DNA from: an uncultured Duncaniella sp.
GTDB taxonomy: Bacteria > Bacteroidota > Bacteroidia > Bacteroidales > Muribaculaceae
NCBI GenBank assembly: GCA_958352885.1
Contig: CATWQI010000001.1
Location: 1 to 64,000 of the forward strand
Length of the DNA stretch: 64,000 nt
Reading direction: 5' to 3'
The translations under genes were made by a program, and so were the position numbers. Of the stretch, positions 6,833 to 17,400 are shown one piece after another (the first letter of the stretch is position 1; each line of letters begins with the position of its first letter). The notes under the pieces are model-generated. The model made no database searches, was not told the origin of the DNA, and saw nothing but the letters and a program-made list of their open reading frames with translations.

Positions 6833-7618
6833 ATGAAAATTCAATACGCATCTGATTTACATCTGGAGTTTCACGAAAACAGCAGATGGCTCAAAGATAA
6901 TCCTTTACTGCCAGTCGGCGATATACTCGTTCTTGCCGGTGACATCGGTTATCTTGGAGATGAAAATTACAACCGACATCCGTTTTGGAATTGGTGTGCC
7001 GAGAACTTCCGGCAGACAATAGTCATTCCCGGTAATCACGAACTCTATAAAGGTTTTAACATTAACGAGCTTCACGAAGGTTGGCAACTCAACATTCGCC
7101 CAAATGTAAAGGCGGTCTATAATTGTGTTATTCCCATATCTCAGGATATAGAGCTTATAGCATCTACTCTTTGGGCAAAAATTCCTCCCCACGAGGAATT
7201 CCAGACCGAGCGAGGTGTAACCGATTTCCATAGAATACGCAACGGACAGTTCCGACTTTCTGCTCAGCGTTTCAATAAGGAACATGAAATGTGCCGCGAA
7301 TTCATTGAGCGGAGTGTTGCTGAAAGCAACGCTCAACACGTGATTGTCGCAACTCACCACGTGCCGTCTTTTGCGCTGATGGCTGATGAGTTCAAAAGAA
7401 GTCCAATCAACGGCGCATTCACCGTGGAATTGGGCAACTATATAGCCGACAGTCGTATAGACTATTGGATATACGGTCATTCACATCGAAACATAAACAA
7501 AATAATAGGCAATACCCGGTGTATATGCAATCAGTTGGGCTATACATTCCACGGAGAGCAAACCAGTTTCCGCCGGGATGCCATAATAGAGATTGAAGAC
7601 AATGAACTACAAATTTGA
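6833..7618 (+). CDS. Calcineurin-like metallophosphoesterase
   Basis: 261 aa. The full set of metal-binding motifs is present: DLHLEF (about 8-13), GDIG, GNHEL, ATHH and GHSHRN. This family cleaves phosphomonoesters or phosphodiesters with two bound metals; the substrate cannot be read from the sequence. The next gene, another phosphoesterase, starts inside its 3' end, so the two are co-translated. The start at 6833 is preferred over an ATG at 6829, which opens a short frame. Confidence 0.85.
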   Translation: MKIQYASDLHLEFHENSRWLKDNPLLPVGDILVLAGDIGYLGDENYNRHPFWNWCAENFRQTIVIPGNHELYKGFNINELHEGWQLNIRPNVKAVYNCVIPISQDIELIASTLWAKIPPHEEFQTERGVTDFHRIRNGQFRLSAQRFNKEHEMCREFIERSVAESNAQHVIVATHHVPSFALMADEFKRSPINGAFTVELGNYIADSRIDYWIYGHSHRNINKIIGNTRCICNQLGYTFHGEQTSFRRDAIIEIEDNELQI

Positions 7619-8183
7619 CGGGGATAAGGTGTTTTTCACATCTGACACCCATTTCAATCATACCAATATCATCCAATATTGTCAGCGTCCTTTCAAAAGC
7701 ACTGATGAGATGAACGAGGCGATGATAGACAACTGGAATAGTGTTGTCGGTGAAGACGATACAGTGTTCCACCTTGGAGACTTTTGCCTTGGAGGTGCAG
7801 AAGAGTGGAATAAGATTCTTAATCGACTCAACGGCCGGATTTATCTGATTCTCGGTAATCACGATCTCAAAAACATCAGGCAAGGCTTTATAGAACGCTT
7901 TGAACACGTTGCAATGGCAATGCGCATAGAGATTGGGAAAAAGAAAATCTATCTAAGCCACTATCCATACCTGTGTTTTGAGGGAGGGTACAAGGATGAC
8001 GTGTGGCAGTTGTTCGGACACGTTCACACCCGCCCATCCAACACCGGAATAGATGCCGGACGACTACAGTATCTATATCCTACCCAACTCGATGTCGGAG
8101 TTGACAACAACAACTTCACTCCTCTGTCATTCGAGCAAGTCCGGGCAAAAATCCTGAAACAAATTGAAACTGCGAGGAAGTAA
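7602..8183 (+). CDS. Metallophosphoesterase, small
   Basis: 193 aa from the ATG 7602 (MNYKFDGDKVFFTSDTHFNH); a TTG at 7593 is also in frame. Motifs: SDTHFNH, LGDFC, LGNHD, SHYPY and GHVHTRP, the layout of small phage-type or YfcE-like phosphoesterases. It overlaps the preceding phosphoesterase by 17 bp. The pair may process nucleic acid ends or modified nucleotides, but no substrate evidence exists. It converges on the helicase gene at 8386, with hairpins between. Confidence 0.82.
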   Translation: MNYKFDGDKVFFTSDTHFNHTNIIQYCQRPFKSTDEMNEAMIDNWNSVVGEDDTVFHLGDFCLGGAEEWNKILNRLNGRIYLILGNHDLKNIRQGFIERFEHVAMAMRIEIGKKKIYLSHYPYLCFEGGYKDDVWQLFGHVHTRPSNTGIDAGRLQYLYPTQLDVGVDNNNFTPLSFEQVRAKILKQIETARK

Positions 8184-8254
8184 ATCTGAAAAACGCTCCA
8201 AAACTACAGACTTCAGTCTTTTACTCAAAGAAACGTATATATGAATTAATGCTT

Positions 8255-8297
8255 ACATCTAACAGTTGTTTCCGAAATGGAAACAACTGTTAGATGT
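8255..8297. terminator. Long perfect hairpin between convergent genes
   Basis: A 19-bp perfect inverted repeat (8255-8273 with 8279-8297; ends ACATCTAACAG and CTGTTAGATGT) with a 5-nt loop GAAAT. It lies between the converging phosphoesterase and helicase genes, so it may serve as a bidirectional terminator. U-tracts are weak, and the stem is longer than usual. Confidence 0.55.
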
Positions 8298-8318
8298 AGT
8301 CTATTTAATTACGTTACC

Positions 8319-8345
8319 CAACTATTTCCAATTTGGAAATAGTTG
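8319..8345. repeat. Palindrome shared with the rhuM remnant
   Basis: CAACTATTTCC, loop AATTT, GGAAATAGTTG: perfect 11-bp arms. A 25/27 match occurs at 19366-19392 inside the truncated rhuM. Read on the minus strand, this copy encodes TISKLEIV, like TISKMEIA of rhuM, so it may be a relic of another rhuM copy or a mobile palindrome. It can also act as terminator for the minus-strand helicase gene. Confidence 0.5.
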
Positions 8346-8385
8346 ATTCCGTTATCACGATATTATTACTCAGATTATTAAAGAA

Positions 8386-11385
8386 TCACTTATGTCGTGA
8401 GATTGGTGATAGATCAAATAATAATTGCCTTATCTGTTTATCGTCAAGACGCAGCGTTTCGAGCATTTCGAGTAATTCTTCTTGTCTTGGTTGGCCCATA
8501 GTCAAACGATATAGAGATAGCACGTCAATAAGTCGGTGATATTTATCAATATCGCTACTCATAGGATATTGAGGCACTATTCGCTCAATCCATTCAATAT
8601 CAATATTCGAATCATGAAGCCATTCGGTGGGAAGACACCAGTTGGGCACCATTTCTGAATAACGCTTGCCAAACTGTTTCCTGACTACTTCGTTAGCGGT
8701 GTCAAATAGTTTATCCCAGTCGTAAATATCTGGAAAAATCATGGCAATATTTCGTCGAATTGCCAAGCATTTGTATCGGTTAATTCGACCTTCACGTTGC
8801 TCTAGATCTTGTGGATTTGAAGGTAAGTTCCAATGAACAATCTTTCGGCAATACCAGTGGAAGTCGAGTCCCTCTTGACCAACGGATGTGCTGGCAATAA
8901 TGAAAGGATAAAATGGTGATTGAAATGCGGTTCGGATATTGTTGCTGTGTTTTATCGAATTATCTTCAAATAAATTTTGCTTTTTCCCGAATGGGACTGC
9001 GTAACCAGTTCGCATTCGGTATTTGTTATTTCTTCCTAGCGGAAAAGATTGGTCTGTTTCTACAGTTAAATCACTATCAGATAGAAAACATTCCTCAAGA
9101 TGTGAATACAATGAATCATATGAATTAGGTCCGATTGCATTGGGGAATTTTAAATGGAGAAATTCATCTATGACAGCTTGCAAATTTCCTAATGAACAGT
9201 AGTTTAGAACACTTTGAAGATAATTGTTACCTCTGTTTAAAGATTTTGGAAGTCTATCAATTATCTTACCCGCAATCCTTTTATTGAAGAGAGAAACGAA
9301 TAATTCTGCAGTCTTTCGCGATTCCGTAAAATTCTTCGTGACTCGATATAAACAAATCGCAGGTGAAGATATAGCCATCTCTGTTAATATCTGTACCGTA
9401 TTTTTTGATAGTTCAGTAGGCTTGGGGAACCTATTGTCTTCTAACCAGCACAATGTTTCATAGATTGTAGAATATTTAATTCTTTTTGAGAAAGGAAGAG
9501 CGGGGAGGCTATGAATAATCTTATTTTCAATGTCTTTGCGAATTTCAGAAAGTGTTTTGCTTTTCCATTCTTCCTTGGAAGTCATCTCGGTTAAGCATTT
9601 CCATGGTGTAGTCAAAAGTTTCACAGAATCACCTCGAAGACGATTTGATCCATTGTCAGACCGATACTCTCCATTTTTCAGAACTTCGCGCTCCGCTTCA
9701 TAGGTCATGAGTGTAGCAATCATTCGAGGTACCATCTCCCACGCTGAGAAGACAAGCACTTTTGAAAAATCATGATTCTTTACGAACGGATTTTCTGCAT
9801 TGGTGGTGTAATAGGGGCGTGATGCTGGAACCCAGAGTAGAAATTCTGTTCCACGTCCTTTGGGCAACATCATATCGCGCAAATATTGCATACGGGCATT
9901 CCGCATGGGAATCTTATGGAACTGAGATATATCTTTTTCTCTAAGTAGAACTTGTTCGGAAGGCTCGGGTAATCCCTTGAATCGGCCTTGATAGACTGTA
10001 TAAATTTTTTGCTTTAGCTCATAAGTGTCCATGAACGAAAGCAGATATGGCGATGATTTGACATATTCCATTGGTACATTTGACCATGAAAAACGTAGTT
10101 TTGAACTTCGTCCAGATGCTTCCTTACATGCAGAAACAATTCTCTGCATTTCGCAAAATGAGAGAATATCATCGGTAGAAATCGGAATTTCGGCTACTGC
10201 CTCAGTAGAGATTAGCCCTTCATTTAGTCTTTCTGTACGACACATTCCGTGATACATCTTCTTTTCAGCTAACTGCTTGGAGGCAAGTATCACATCGAAT
10301 TTTTCTGTGCGAATATGTGATAATTTGTGGGAATAGTCAGACCAGAGCTCATGGAACTCATTTTCACCACTGAATAGGAAATTCATCAGTCGATTGAAAT
10401 CTTCATAATGCTCGTCGGCATTATACTCGGTTAGTTCCTCAAGAGTAGAGAATGGCTTATACGGAGTTGCGGACAGAAGTAATATTAGCGGTTGTTGGCC
10501 GCCTTCTTGTTCAAAAAACTTTTTTGCAATCACACTCTGCTCGCTTTCATCGTTATAATCCAACAACGAACTGAATCTCTGAAACTCATCCATAATGATA
10601 AGATCAGGCTCAAGCATAGACAGACTAAGGTCGGCAAATATTCGGCGTAGCATATTTATAATTCGAGTGCTGGCTAAGTTTGAAATATCTCCATTTTTGA
10701 AATACCCAATCAATTCTTCCTGAATATCCAAAAATGTTTGATTGCTATAAAGATACTGATGCACATCTTTTAGATAAGATTGCCCCAGATCACTAACCCT
10801 TTTGGAATAACGCTTCAACCAATATCCCCATCCACTATCGCCTGAGCTGGCTTGAAACAACCGTGACAAGTGATGCTGGAAGTTGGAGAACTCGTCAAAT
10901 CTTTCTAAAATAGTCACTATCAAAGCTCTTTCGGCAGCATTACCCTTGCTGTTCCCACGCAAGGAGAATGATGTTGAAGGAGTAAGCGGTATAATAATTT
11001 CTCCCATTTTACCGCTTTTTGAATTAACTATTTTAGCTTCCCGCTCGCGAATTGTCAGATGCTGCATTGAGAGACGGCTCTCCGTAATATCCGCCTTGTT
11101 TTTTATACCGAGTTTCTCTATATTTTGGTTTGCAATACTCATATTTGAGCAAACATAAACCACTCGAAACATATCGTCGTTGACAGCCTTGCGCATTTCT
11201 CGCACTCGGTCGATTACGGCAGATGCAACGTGGGTCTTTCCGAGGCCGACTTCATCAGCAAGAAGCACTCTACGCTGACCTCCGGATTTTATCTCATTAC
11301 CATTTGTATCGATTGTTGCCTGTCGAAATATATCGGCAATGCGATCGGCAGTAGCCCTTTGAAAATCATATATTGCCATAATCAA
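8386..11385 (-). CDS. SNF2/DEAD-type helicase of an Azaca-like defence trio
   Basis: 999 aa. The Walker A motif is LLADEVGLGKTHVA (about 41-54), the DExx box is LIIMDEFQRF and the motif III-like text is LLSATPY. The C-terminal helicase domain has STSVGQEGLDFHWYCRKIVH and LEQREGRINRY (motifs V/VI with the Arg finger). It is a nucleic-acid-dependent ATPase, probably a translocase. It overlaps the PLD gene by 4 bp. The DUF6361, PLD, helicase order matches the Azaca (Zac) system as I recall it, which would make this ZacC; a profile search should confirm. Motifs are intact. Confidence 0.8.
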   Translation of the reverse strand: MIMAIYDFQRATADRIADIFRQATIDTNGNEIKSGGQRRVLLADEVGLGKTHVASAVIDRVREMRKAVNDDMFRVVYVCSNMSIANQNIEKLGIKNKADITESRLSMQHLTIREREAKIVNSKSGKMGEIIIPLTPSTSFSLRGNSKGNAAERALIVTILERFDEFSNFQHHLSRLFQASSGDSGWGYWLKRYSKRVSDLGQSYLKDVHQYLYSNQTFLDIQEELIGYFKNGDISNLASTRIINMLRRIFADLSLSMLEPDLIIMDEFQRFSSLLDYNDESEQSVIAKKFFEQEGGQQPLILLLSATPYKPFSTLEELTEYNADEHYEDFNRLMNFLFSGENEFHELWSDYSHKLSHIRTEKFDVILASKQLAEKKMYHGMCRTERLNEGLISTEAVAEIPISTDDILSFCEMQRIVSACKEASGRSSKLRFSWSNVPMEYVKSSPYLLSFMDTYELKQKIYTVYQGRFKGLPEPSEQVLLREKDISQFHKIPMRNARMQYLRDMMLPKGRGTEFLLWVPASRPYYTTNAENPFVKNHDFSKVLVFSAWEMVPRMIATLMTYEAEREVLKNGEYRSDNGSNRLRGDSVKLLTTPWKCLTEMTSKEEWKSKTLSEIRKDIENKIIHSLPALPFSKRIKYSTIYETLCWLEDNRFPKPTELSKNTVQILTEMAISSPAICLYRVTKNFTESRKTAELFVSLFNKRIAGKIIDRLPKSLNRGNNYLQSVLNYCSLGNLQAVIDEFLHLKFPNAIGPNSYDSLYSHLEECFLSDSDLTVETDQSFPLGRNNKYRMRTGYAVPFGKKQNLFEDNSIKHSNNIRTAFQSPFYPFIIASTSVGQEGLDFHWYCRKIVHWNLPSNPQDLEQREGRINRYKCLAIRRNIAMIFPDIYDWDKLFDTANEVVRKQFGKRYSEMVPNWCLPTEWLHDSNIDIEWIERIVPQYPMSSDIDKYHRLIDVLSLYRLTMGQPRQEELLEMLETLRLDDKQIRQLLFDLSPISRHK

Positions 11386-13190
11386 CGAAGTTTTTTGATT
11401 GAACGTTTGAACATGTCAGACATCTGACGGAAAGAATCAGGGACGACTGTCGCATCCAGTCGATTTACGAATTCTTCAATTTCTTCCAATCTTTCTGGAT
11501 TAGTGGCAGCAATACGAAGCAAAGATTCATAAAGTGTATTACCTTTATGATTAGCAAAAGTATTTTCTCCCATAGATTTTGCCTCATCGGTTTGCATCAT
11601 TATTGACGCGAACTCTTGTGGACGGTTCGTAATCATCATCTCGACGTAGTTGAGAAACTTATCAGAAGTATTTATCAACGAACGGAATATATGATTATCG
11701 CGATCCTCAGGAATACCTTTTGTTGGAATCTTTATTGCCATTCTAATTGGTTTGATTGTCTCATCAAATGGAATGACCTTAAGAATATAAAATTCCGAAA
11801 GCTGGCCACGTGACAGACCGTTCAATTTACATATCAGCGCATCCGGCATTAGCTCTGACTCATTACAAGGTTCCTGAATTGGAGCAAATGTTATTCGTCC
11901 ATTAATGCCATTACACTTCTTAGCTGAGATAACAACAGTGTATTCTCCTTCAATTTCAATAACCTCGGCTGAGAGGTTATTCCTACTAATCAAGTTTTTG
12001 CGTATCGCAATAGTAATAGAATGATCCTCTTGGCTGCTTTCAGATTTTGGTAATGACGTTATTAGTTCACACAATTGCTTTTTCTCATCGCAAAATTCAG
12101 ATTTGAACGTCTCAAATCGACCTCTACCTATAGGCATTGATAGCCTGAGAAGGAACTCCGAATTTCGGTTGAAGCCACTTTCAGTAGCATTTGCCGAACC
12201 AAGCCAATAATAGATTCCATTCGGATAAGTTTCCGGAGCCCAAGAAAAATACATCTTGGCATGAAGATTCATCGGCTGAATATCATTTTGTTCCGCAACC
12301 TGCGACATAACCCAAATCTCACGTTTATTGCTGGAATAAAGACTCAAGATTTCAGGTGTAAGACTATCAATGCGAGTAATCAGCACCTTTTCGCTCGATG
12401 GCTTATATTCATTGAGCCACCGAATAGGATTTGAATTGCCGTCACTCTTGAAGGGAGTCTTATCAATGAAGGGTGATACTATCATCATCTTCTGTCCTGC
12501 TAAATCTCTTGTAATGTCTATTTTCGGATTCAGATTCTCGCCGAAATGAATCGGAAGAAACTCATAATCTTCGAACGGAGAATCAAGAACAAATTTACCC
12601 ATTGAGTCAAGATCGTTGACAAGTTTTCGAATCTTCTTTCTCTTGTCAGCATTAGCTTTCTCTGCAAGAATCTGCAATAAATCTTTAAGAGGCTGATGTT
12701 TGCGGCGAAGTTCAGCAGAAGTCTTTACATCAAGAGGCGCTGTCATTGTAGCCGCGATATCGAGACTTGAATCTTTTGTTAGATTGCGACTCATTACCAC
12801 AAGTTTTATCTGACGCTTGGTATGGTCGTCAAGCGAACGCTCTTTTATCACCCATATTTTCGGATGGAAGTTAGCCAATTCTTTTCCTTTATGCTCGTCT
12901 GCAACCTCAAATACACTCTTGTCAAGCATGGCATACAGTGGATTCATGCGTAGGGGCGGTTGTAATCCGGCACGATTACAAAAGAGGGCAATACGATTAT
13001 TTGCTTGACGCAAACCTTCAAGCAGACGGAATGGAGATTGGAAATCAGCATCGGTCACATCACCAAGACGAGCAAAAGACAAGGCTATGGCGAGGAATGC
13101 CTCCGCGTCAAGGCTGTAGGTTGTACCGACTGCAAATTCTAACTCAAAGCCCGGAGTTGCAACTATTTCATTATATACCAAGTCATTCAT
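11382..13190 (-). CDS. Phospholipase D-like nuclease of the Azaca-like trio
   Basis: 602 aa with two PLD half-sites. The first is HPKIWVI (about 109-115) with SRNLTKDSS (about 134-142). The second is NLHAKMYFSW (about 308-317) with GSANATESGFN (about 331-341). HxK motifs of this type are found in PLD-superfamily nucleases of restriction and defence systems, so a DNase role is likelier than a lipase role. It overlaps DUF6361 by 8 bp and the helicase by 4 bp. Candidate ZacB. Confidence 0.8.
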   Translation of the reverse strand: MNDLVYNEIVATPGFELEFAVGTTYSLDAEAFLAIALSFARLGDVTDADFQSPFRLLEGLRQANNRIALFCNRAGLQPPLRMNPLYAMLDKSVFEVADEHKGKELANFHPKIWVIKERSLDDHTKRQIKLVVMSRNLTKDSSLDIAATMTAPLDVKTSAELRRKHQPLKDLLQILAEKANADKRKKIRKLVNDLDSMGKFVLDSPFEDYEFLPIHFGENLNPKIDITRDLAGQKMMIVSPFIDKTPFKSDGNSNPIRWLNEYKPSSEKVLITRIDSLTPEILSLYSSNKREIWVMSQVAEQNDIQPMNLHAKMYFSWAPETYPNGIYYWLGSANATESGFNRNSEFLLRLSMPIGRGRFETFKSEFCDEKKQLCELITSLPKSESSQEDHSITIAIRKNLISRNNLSAEVIEIEGEYTVVISAKKCNGINGRITFAPIQEPCNESELMPDALICKLNGLSRGQLSEFYILKVIPFDETIKPIRMAIKIPTKGIPEDRDNHIFRSLINTSDKFLNYVEMMITNRPQEFASIMMQTDEAKSMGENTFANHKGNTLYESLLRIAATNPERLEEIEEFVNRLDATVVPDSFRQMSDMFKRSIKKLR

Positions 13191-14412
13191 TGTTCAATCC
13201 CTCCTTAATTTCAGACAACACAGTTCGGACTATTGTATTCCATCGGTAAGCCATTGGTTTGGGAGATTCAAATGGTTTTCCTTGCGGCATGTCTTTATAG
13301 TTTAGGAGTTTACTCCTTTTTAGACCTTTGATGGTTTTCTCTCTCAGGACGATTTGTCTATCAAGCTCGTCAAAATTCTCTTCTGCAATGAGTTGAGCGC
13401 TGTTTGTGATAAAAAGCTTGCATGACTCTTCGGTCACTTTTGACGACACAAACTGAATAATCTCATTGATAGAATCTGGAGTAAACTCATCTGCGTATTC
13501 AGTCAGTATCCTACTAAATTCCGCCGCCTCAATTTCTGCTGATTCTTCGGCTCCGACTAGTATATCATATTGCATAGCATATCTCAGTCGTAGTAGATAG
13601 GCAAATCGTGAATAACGCAAAGCTAAATTGTAGGTGAGATATAATTCATCTGGTATATTATCTTTTAATAATTTACCCAAGGCGTCATCATCGAACGAGA
13701 AGGCGGTCACACTCTTGTATAGGCCATTGTCAAGCAGATAACTAAGTAACGAACCGTGAGTAGTGGCCACAATCTGCTGCTTAAGAAATTCAGCCTCTTT
13801 ACGCTTTAATGCAATAGACAGCTGCGCTTTGCTATTGAAATCATAGTTTATACCACACGTTTTGAATATCTGACGATTGCCTGTCAGGTCATCCGAATCA
13901 TCTCCATTTTCTTCTGTGCCTTTATGTTTTTTCGGCATATTTTGATATATAGCGGAGCGTTCAGCAAGAATGGCATAAGTATTTCCTCCTCGCGGAATAA
14001 GGCCGTAAGTTTCCATTCCAGCTTGATATACATAGGCTGGATCATATTTAACATATTTCGCGCCTCGACTTTCCTTCAACATATCTGCGCCGATAATACC
14101 GGTAGTATCTTTTGAGGACCCTTCAATAAGACGATATGTCAGCTTAATTTCCTGTTCGCGCACAATGGCACGCGCTTCGCGGACGTCAGCAATCCTTGTC
14201 TTTCCCAGGTAGGCATATAGGGCTGGCATCAGAACGAAATATTTGGCATGAGTCTGTAAGACCGACATTCCCGGGAACATGGTATTAGAGAACGCATCGC
14301 GGATACGTCCTAGTCCAAGCTCGTCAATCGCACCTTGACCCTGCAAAAGCTTCATCACCTTGTTTGCTCGGTTCAAAGCCTCCTGATTAAAACTTACAAA
14401 TCCTATTTCCAC
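13183..14412 (-). CDS. DUF6361-like protein, first gene of the Azaca-like trio
   Basis: 409 aa beginning MEIGFVSFNQEALNRANKVM. The text (ELGLGRIRDAFSNTMFPGMS, then LQTHAKYFVLMPALY) matches what I know as DUF6361, a family found beside PLD and helicase genes. No catalytic motif is visible. Its biochemical role is unknown; it may be the sensor or an adaptor. It lies 49 bp downstream of the TPR-PIN gene and overlaps the PLD gene, so the trio is one operon. Candidate ZacA. Confidence 0.7.
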   Translation of the reverse strand: MEIGFVSFNQEALNRANKVMKLLQGQGAIDELGLGRIRDAFSNTMFPGMSVLQTHAKYFVLMPALYAYLGKTRIADVREARAIVREQEIKLTYRLIEGSSKDTTGIIGADMLKESRGAKYVKYDPAYVYQAGMETYGLIPRGGNTYAILAERSAIYQNMPKKHKGTEENGDDSDDLTGNRQIFKTCGINYDFNSKAQLSIALKRKEAEFLKQQIVATTHGSLLSYLLDNGLYKSVTAFSFDDDALGKLLKDNIPDELYLTYNLALRYSRFAYLLRLRYAMQYDILVGAEESAEIEAAEFSRILTEYADEFTPDSINEIIQFVSSKVTEESCKLFITNSAQLIAEENFDELDRQIVLREKTIKGLKRSKLLNYKDMPQGKPFESPKPMAYRWNTIVRTVLSEIKEGLNNE

Positions 14413-14461
14413 AGATTCTTAATTCTTTTTACTTGATAAGATAATTTAGCCTAACACAGAC

Positions 14462-17400
14462 TCAAGGGGCTAAAATAACTTGTTGACTTTCCAATTTTTG
14501 AAAAGCTATATCAATCAATCTCGTGAGTTCTTTAGGTAAATGAAATGTCTGAATTTGTAAATAAACGTGCTTCGCAAGTCTATAACCCAATGTTTCAAAT
14601 ATTATGAAATATATTTCACTTATCGCTTGTAAACGAAAAGAGGTTACTATCCCTTGTATAAATGATACTGAGGCCGAGATATAACTAGATATTACATACG
14701 GATTATGTTTTATAAGTTCAATACAACGTTCATATCCTTCATTTACACCACGTTCTTTGGCAATAATTTGTTCAATTATGTATTTGCCATCAATTGTTTG
14801 ACCTACATAATTAAGATCCGTTAGATAGCGTGATACCATATCAGAGTATTCTGGATGAATAGATTTGGTAAGGAACTCTACATTGATTTTTGCTGGAGCA
14901 CCGTTAAGATTGCATAACCAAATATCTTCACTAATAAGAATAGATTTAGGCCTTAGGGCTAAAAGTATACTTTCAAAATGAGTTTCAATTATAGGATCTG
15001 ATTCTTTTTCTTCATAATTCACAATTTCTTCGACAATTTGCACTTGACAGTTTTCTGAAATCCATAATAGAAGATCCTCTAAAAAGTTCTCCAATTTAAT
15101 TGCTTGTTCATTTTCGCGTTTGACAAGATGTCCTAAATTATTCCGTACAGAAAGAGAATATATACCTATCGGAAATCCTCTTCTTTCCCTTTCGAGATTC
15201 TCCTTTATATAGTCGTATATCCTCTGGCCTATTAAAAATTTTTGTGCATATTTCAATCCAAATTTTCGTGCAATTGCATGGATTAATATTATAGAGGATA
15301 AGTCAAGTACAATATTCATCTGTTCAAAATGAATATAACCGTCAAAACGACTTTTCAATTGTTGAAAGGGTACTTGGTATATCTTAAAATCCCCAAAGAT
15401 TATATTGTAAAGTTCCCCAATATCATTTATTGGTTTGACCAAGAATAAAGGACATTTTGAGTTTTTGTATAAACTGATCTGCTCTTGAATTCTTTTTGTA
15501 TAATCATCATCATCTCTTCCGCTATATGCTGAAACAATCCGTTTAATTCCTTGTATAGGATCATCTTTGATATCCTCGAAACTAAATACCCTTATTGTTT
15601 TACTACGATTGTTCAAGATGGAAGGTGTTATCTCATGTAGTAGACCAGCATATTTAGTTTCAACTCCTTGTAATGTAAAAGTAATTTTTTTTACTCCGTT
15701 ATCGAGAGTAAGTTTTTCACCGACACTTTTGCCTTCGAATGATGATAAAAATTCATCTTTCAATAATGTAGTACTATATTGTCTTGTACCATCTGTATAT
15801 GTAATATAGTCTCCGATTTCTGCGGTATCTTTTGGAGCAGAGATGATATCTGATACTTCACTAGACAGGTGAATATTATAATAAAAATCTCTGAGACTTT
15901 GATCCTTTGCTATATTTACTTGATCATATAAGAAATCAAGGGCTTCTATTTTTTTCCCTAATGACAGTAAAATATAGAATAAGTTTTGAACATGATCAGG
16001 ATTGAGGATACCATTCGTTATAACATTATATGCAGTTTCAAAATCTGGTATATTTTTTCCAGCTTTATAATAACTTACAATTTTATTGTATGCGATATTA
16101 GCACTATCCGGAAATTCGTTTGTTAGTATTTCACAAATTGCAATACTCTCTTCATGGTTATGAGTTAAAAATGATAATCTAAGTTCTGTAAATAAAAATG
16201 GAATGTGTATTGCCCCCGATATACGAAGTCCCCTTAAGAATTTTATTAACTCCAAATTTCGCTTATCTTCTTCCATTAATTCGACATATAGTAACGTAGC
16301 AGCATCGATAACATTTGGAGTGATAAAGGACTGTACTAGAGTAATCGCTTTATCGAGATTGCCTAGTTCTCTATAAACATATGGGTAGAATGGTTTTAGC
16401 TGAGCTATGGCATCCTCTTCATGTTCTATTAAATAAATTACAGAACTTTGTTTCTCTCCAGCAAAAAAATCTATAAGACCATGAAGAATATTTGTGGAAA
16501 TTTGATTGTCAAGTTGAAATTCTTTTGCCAATTCGGCAAATTTATCAGGAAAACATCTAACTAGGTTTATTAATATATAACATCCTATATTAGGAACAAG
16601 ATTGTCGGATTTATCTAATAATAGTTTCATTTGTGCTTGGATTTCTAGCCAATTCCCCACAGAAACTAACATTGAGATTAAATTCCATGTCAATTCTTTG
16701 GAGCGATTTGAATAATTGCGCAGCGTATCAATCCCTTCTTGAACTTTCCCAGAGTTAAACAATGCAAATGATAATACTAGATATGCAAAATCTTTATGAT
16801 GACATGTACTTATCTGAGTTTGGATAATTTCTATCCAGTGGCTTTTCCGGTCTCGTAAATAACCAGTTGCTGCGTAATATAATTCCAAATCTGGCATGAC
16901 CAGTATTACTTCTTTTGAAGCAGAACTTTTTTTGAATGTTGATATAAGTTTAAATAGTGATTCTGATTCTGGAGTTGATAAATTTGTTCCATTAAATCGC
17001 CAAAAGCAATTTTTTAAGAAGGAGGATAAGCCCGCAGATAGTTTTAATACCCATATTGGGAAAGATCGATAAGTGAGTGGTAGAGAGTCATCTTTAGCTA
17101 TTGAAAATGACGATAAGTCAAGTTCCATATCATGCTTCTGCAATAGAATTAAAGTTTGTGCTAAAATATTTTCAATTGTTTTATGATCAGAGATCTGTTT
17201 ATGAATGAAATACTCTACTTTATTTTCGCATTGAAGAAATTCTGGAATATATATCCATATTGAATCTTTAAGAAATGATGCATTATTATTGATGTATTCA
17301 AAAGCAGATTCAAATTTCCCTTCATAGCACAAGGCAAATATATATTCTTCGCTTATTTCGGTTATAATACCATTTTTATCATAATTATGAGCTTCCTTAA

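Noticed and set aside
8386..14412. Assignment of the helicase/PLD trio to DISARM, Dpd or BREX
   Set aside because: No methyltransferase, PglZ, DrmB-type or queuosine genes are adjacent; DUF6361 favours an Azaca-like trio.
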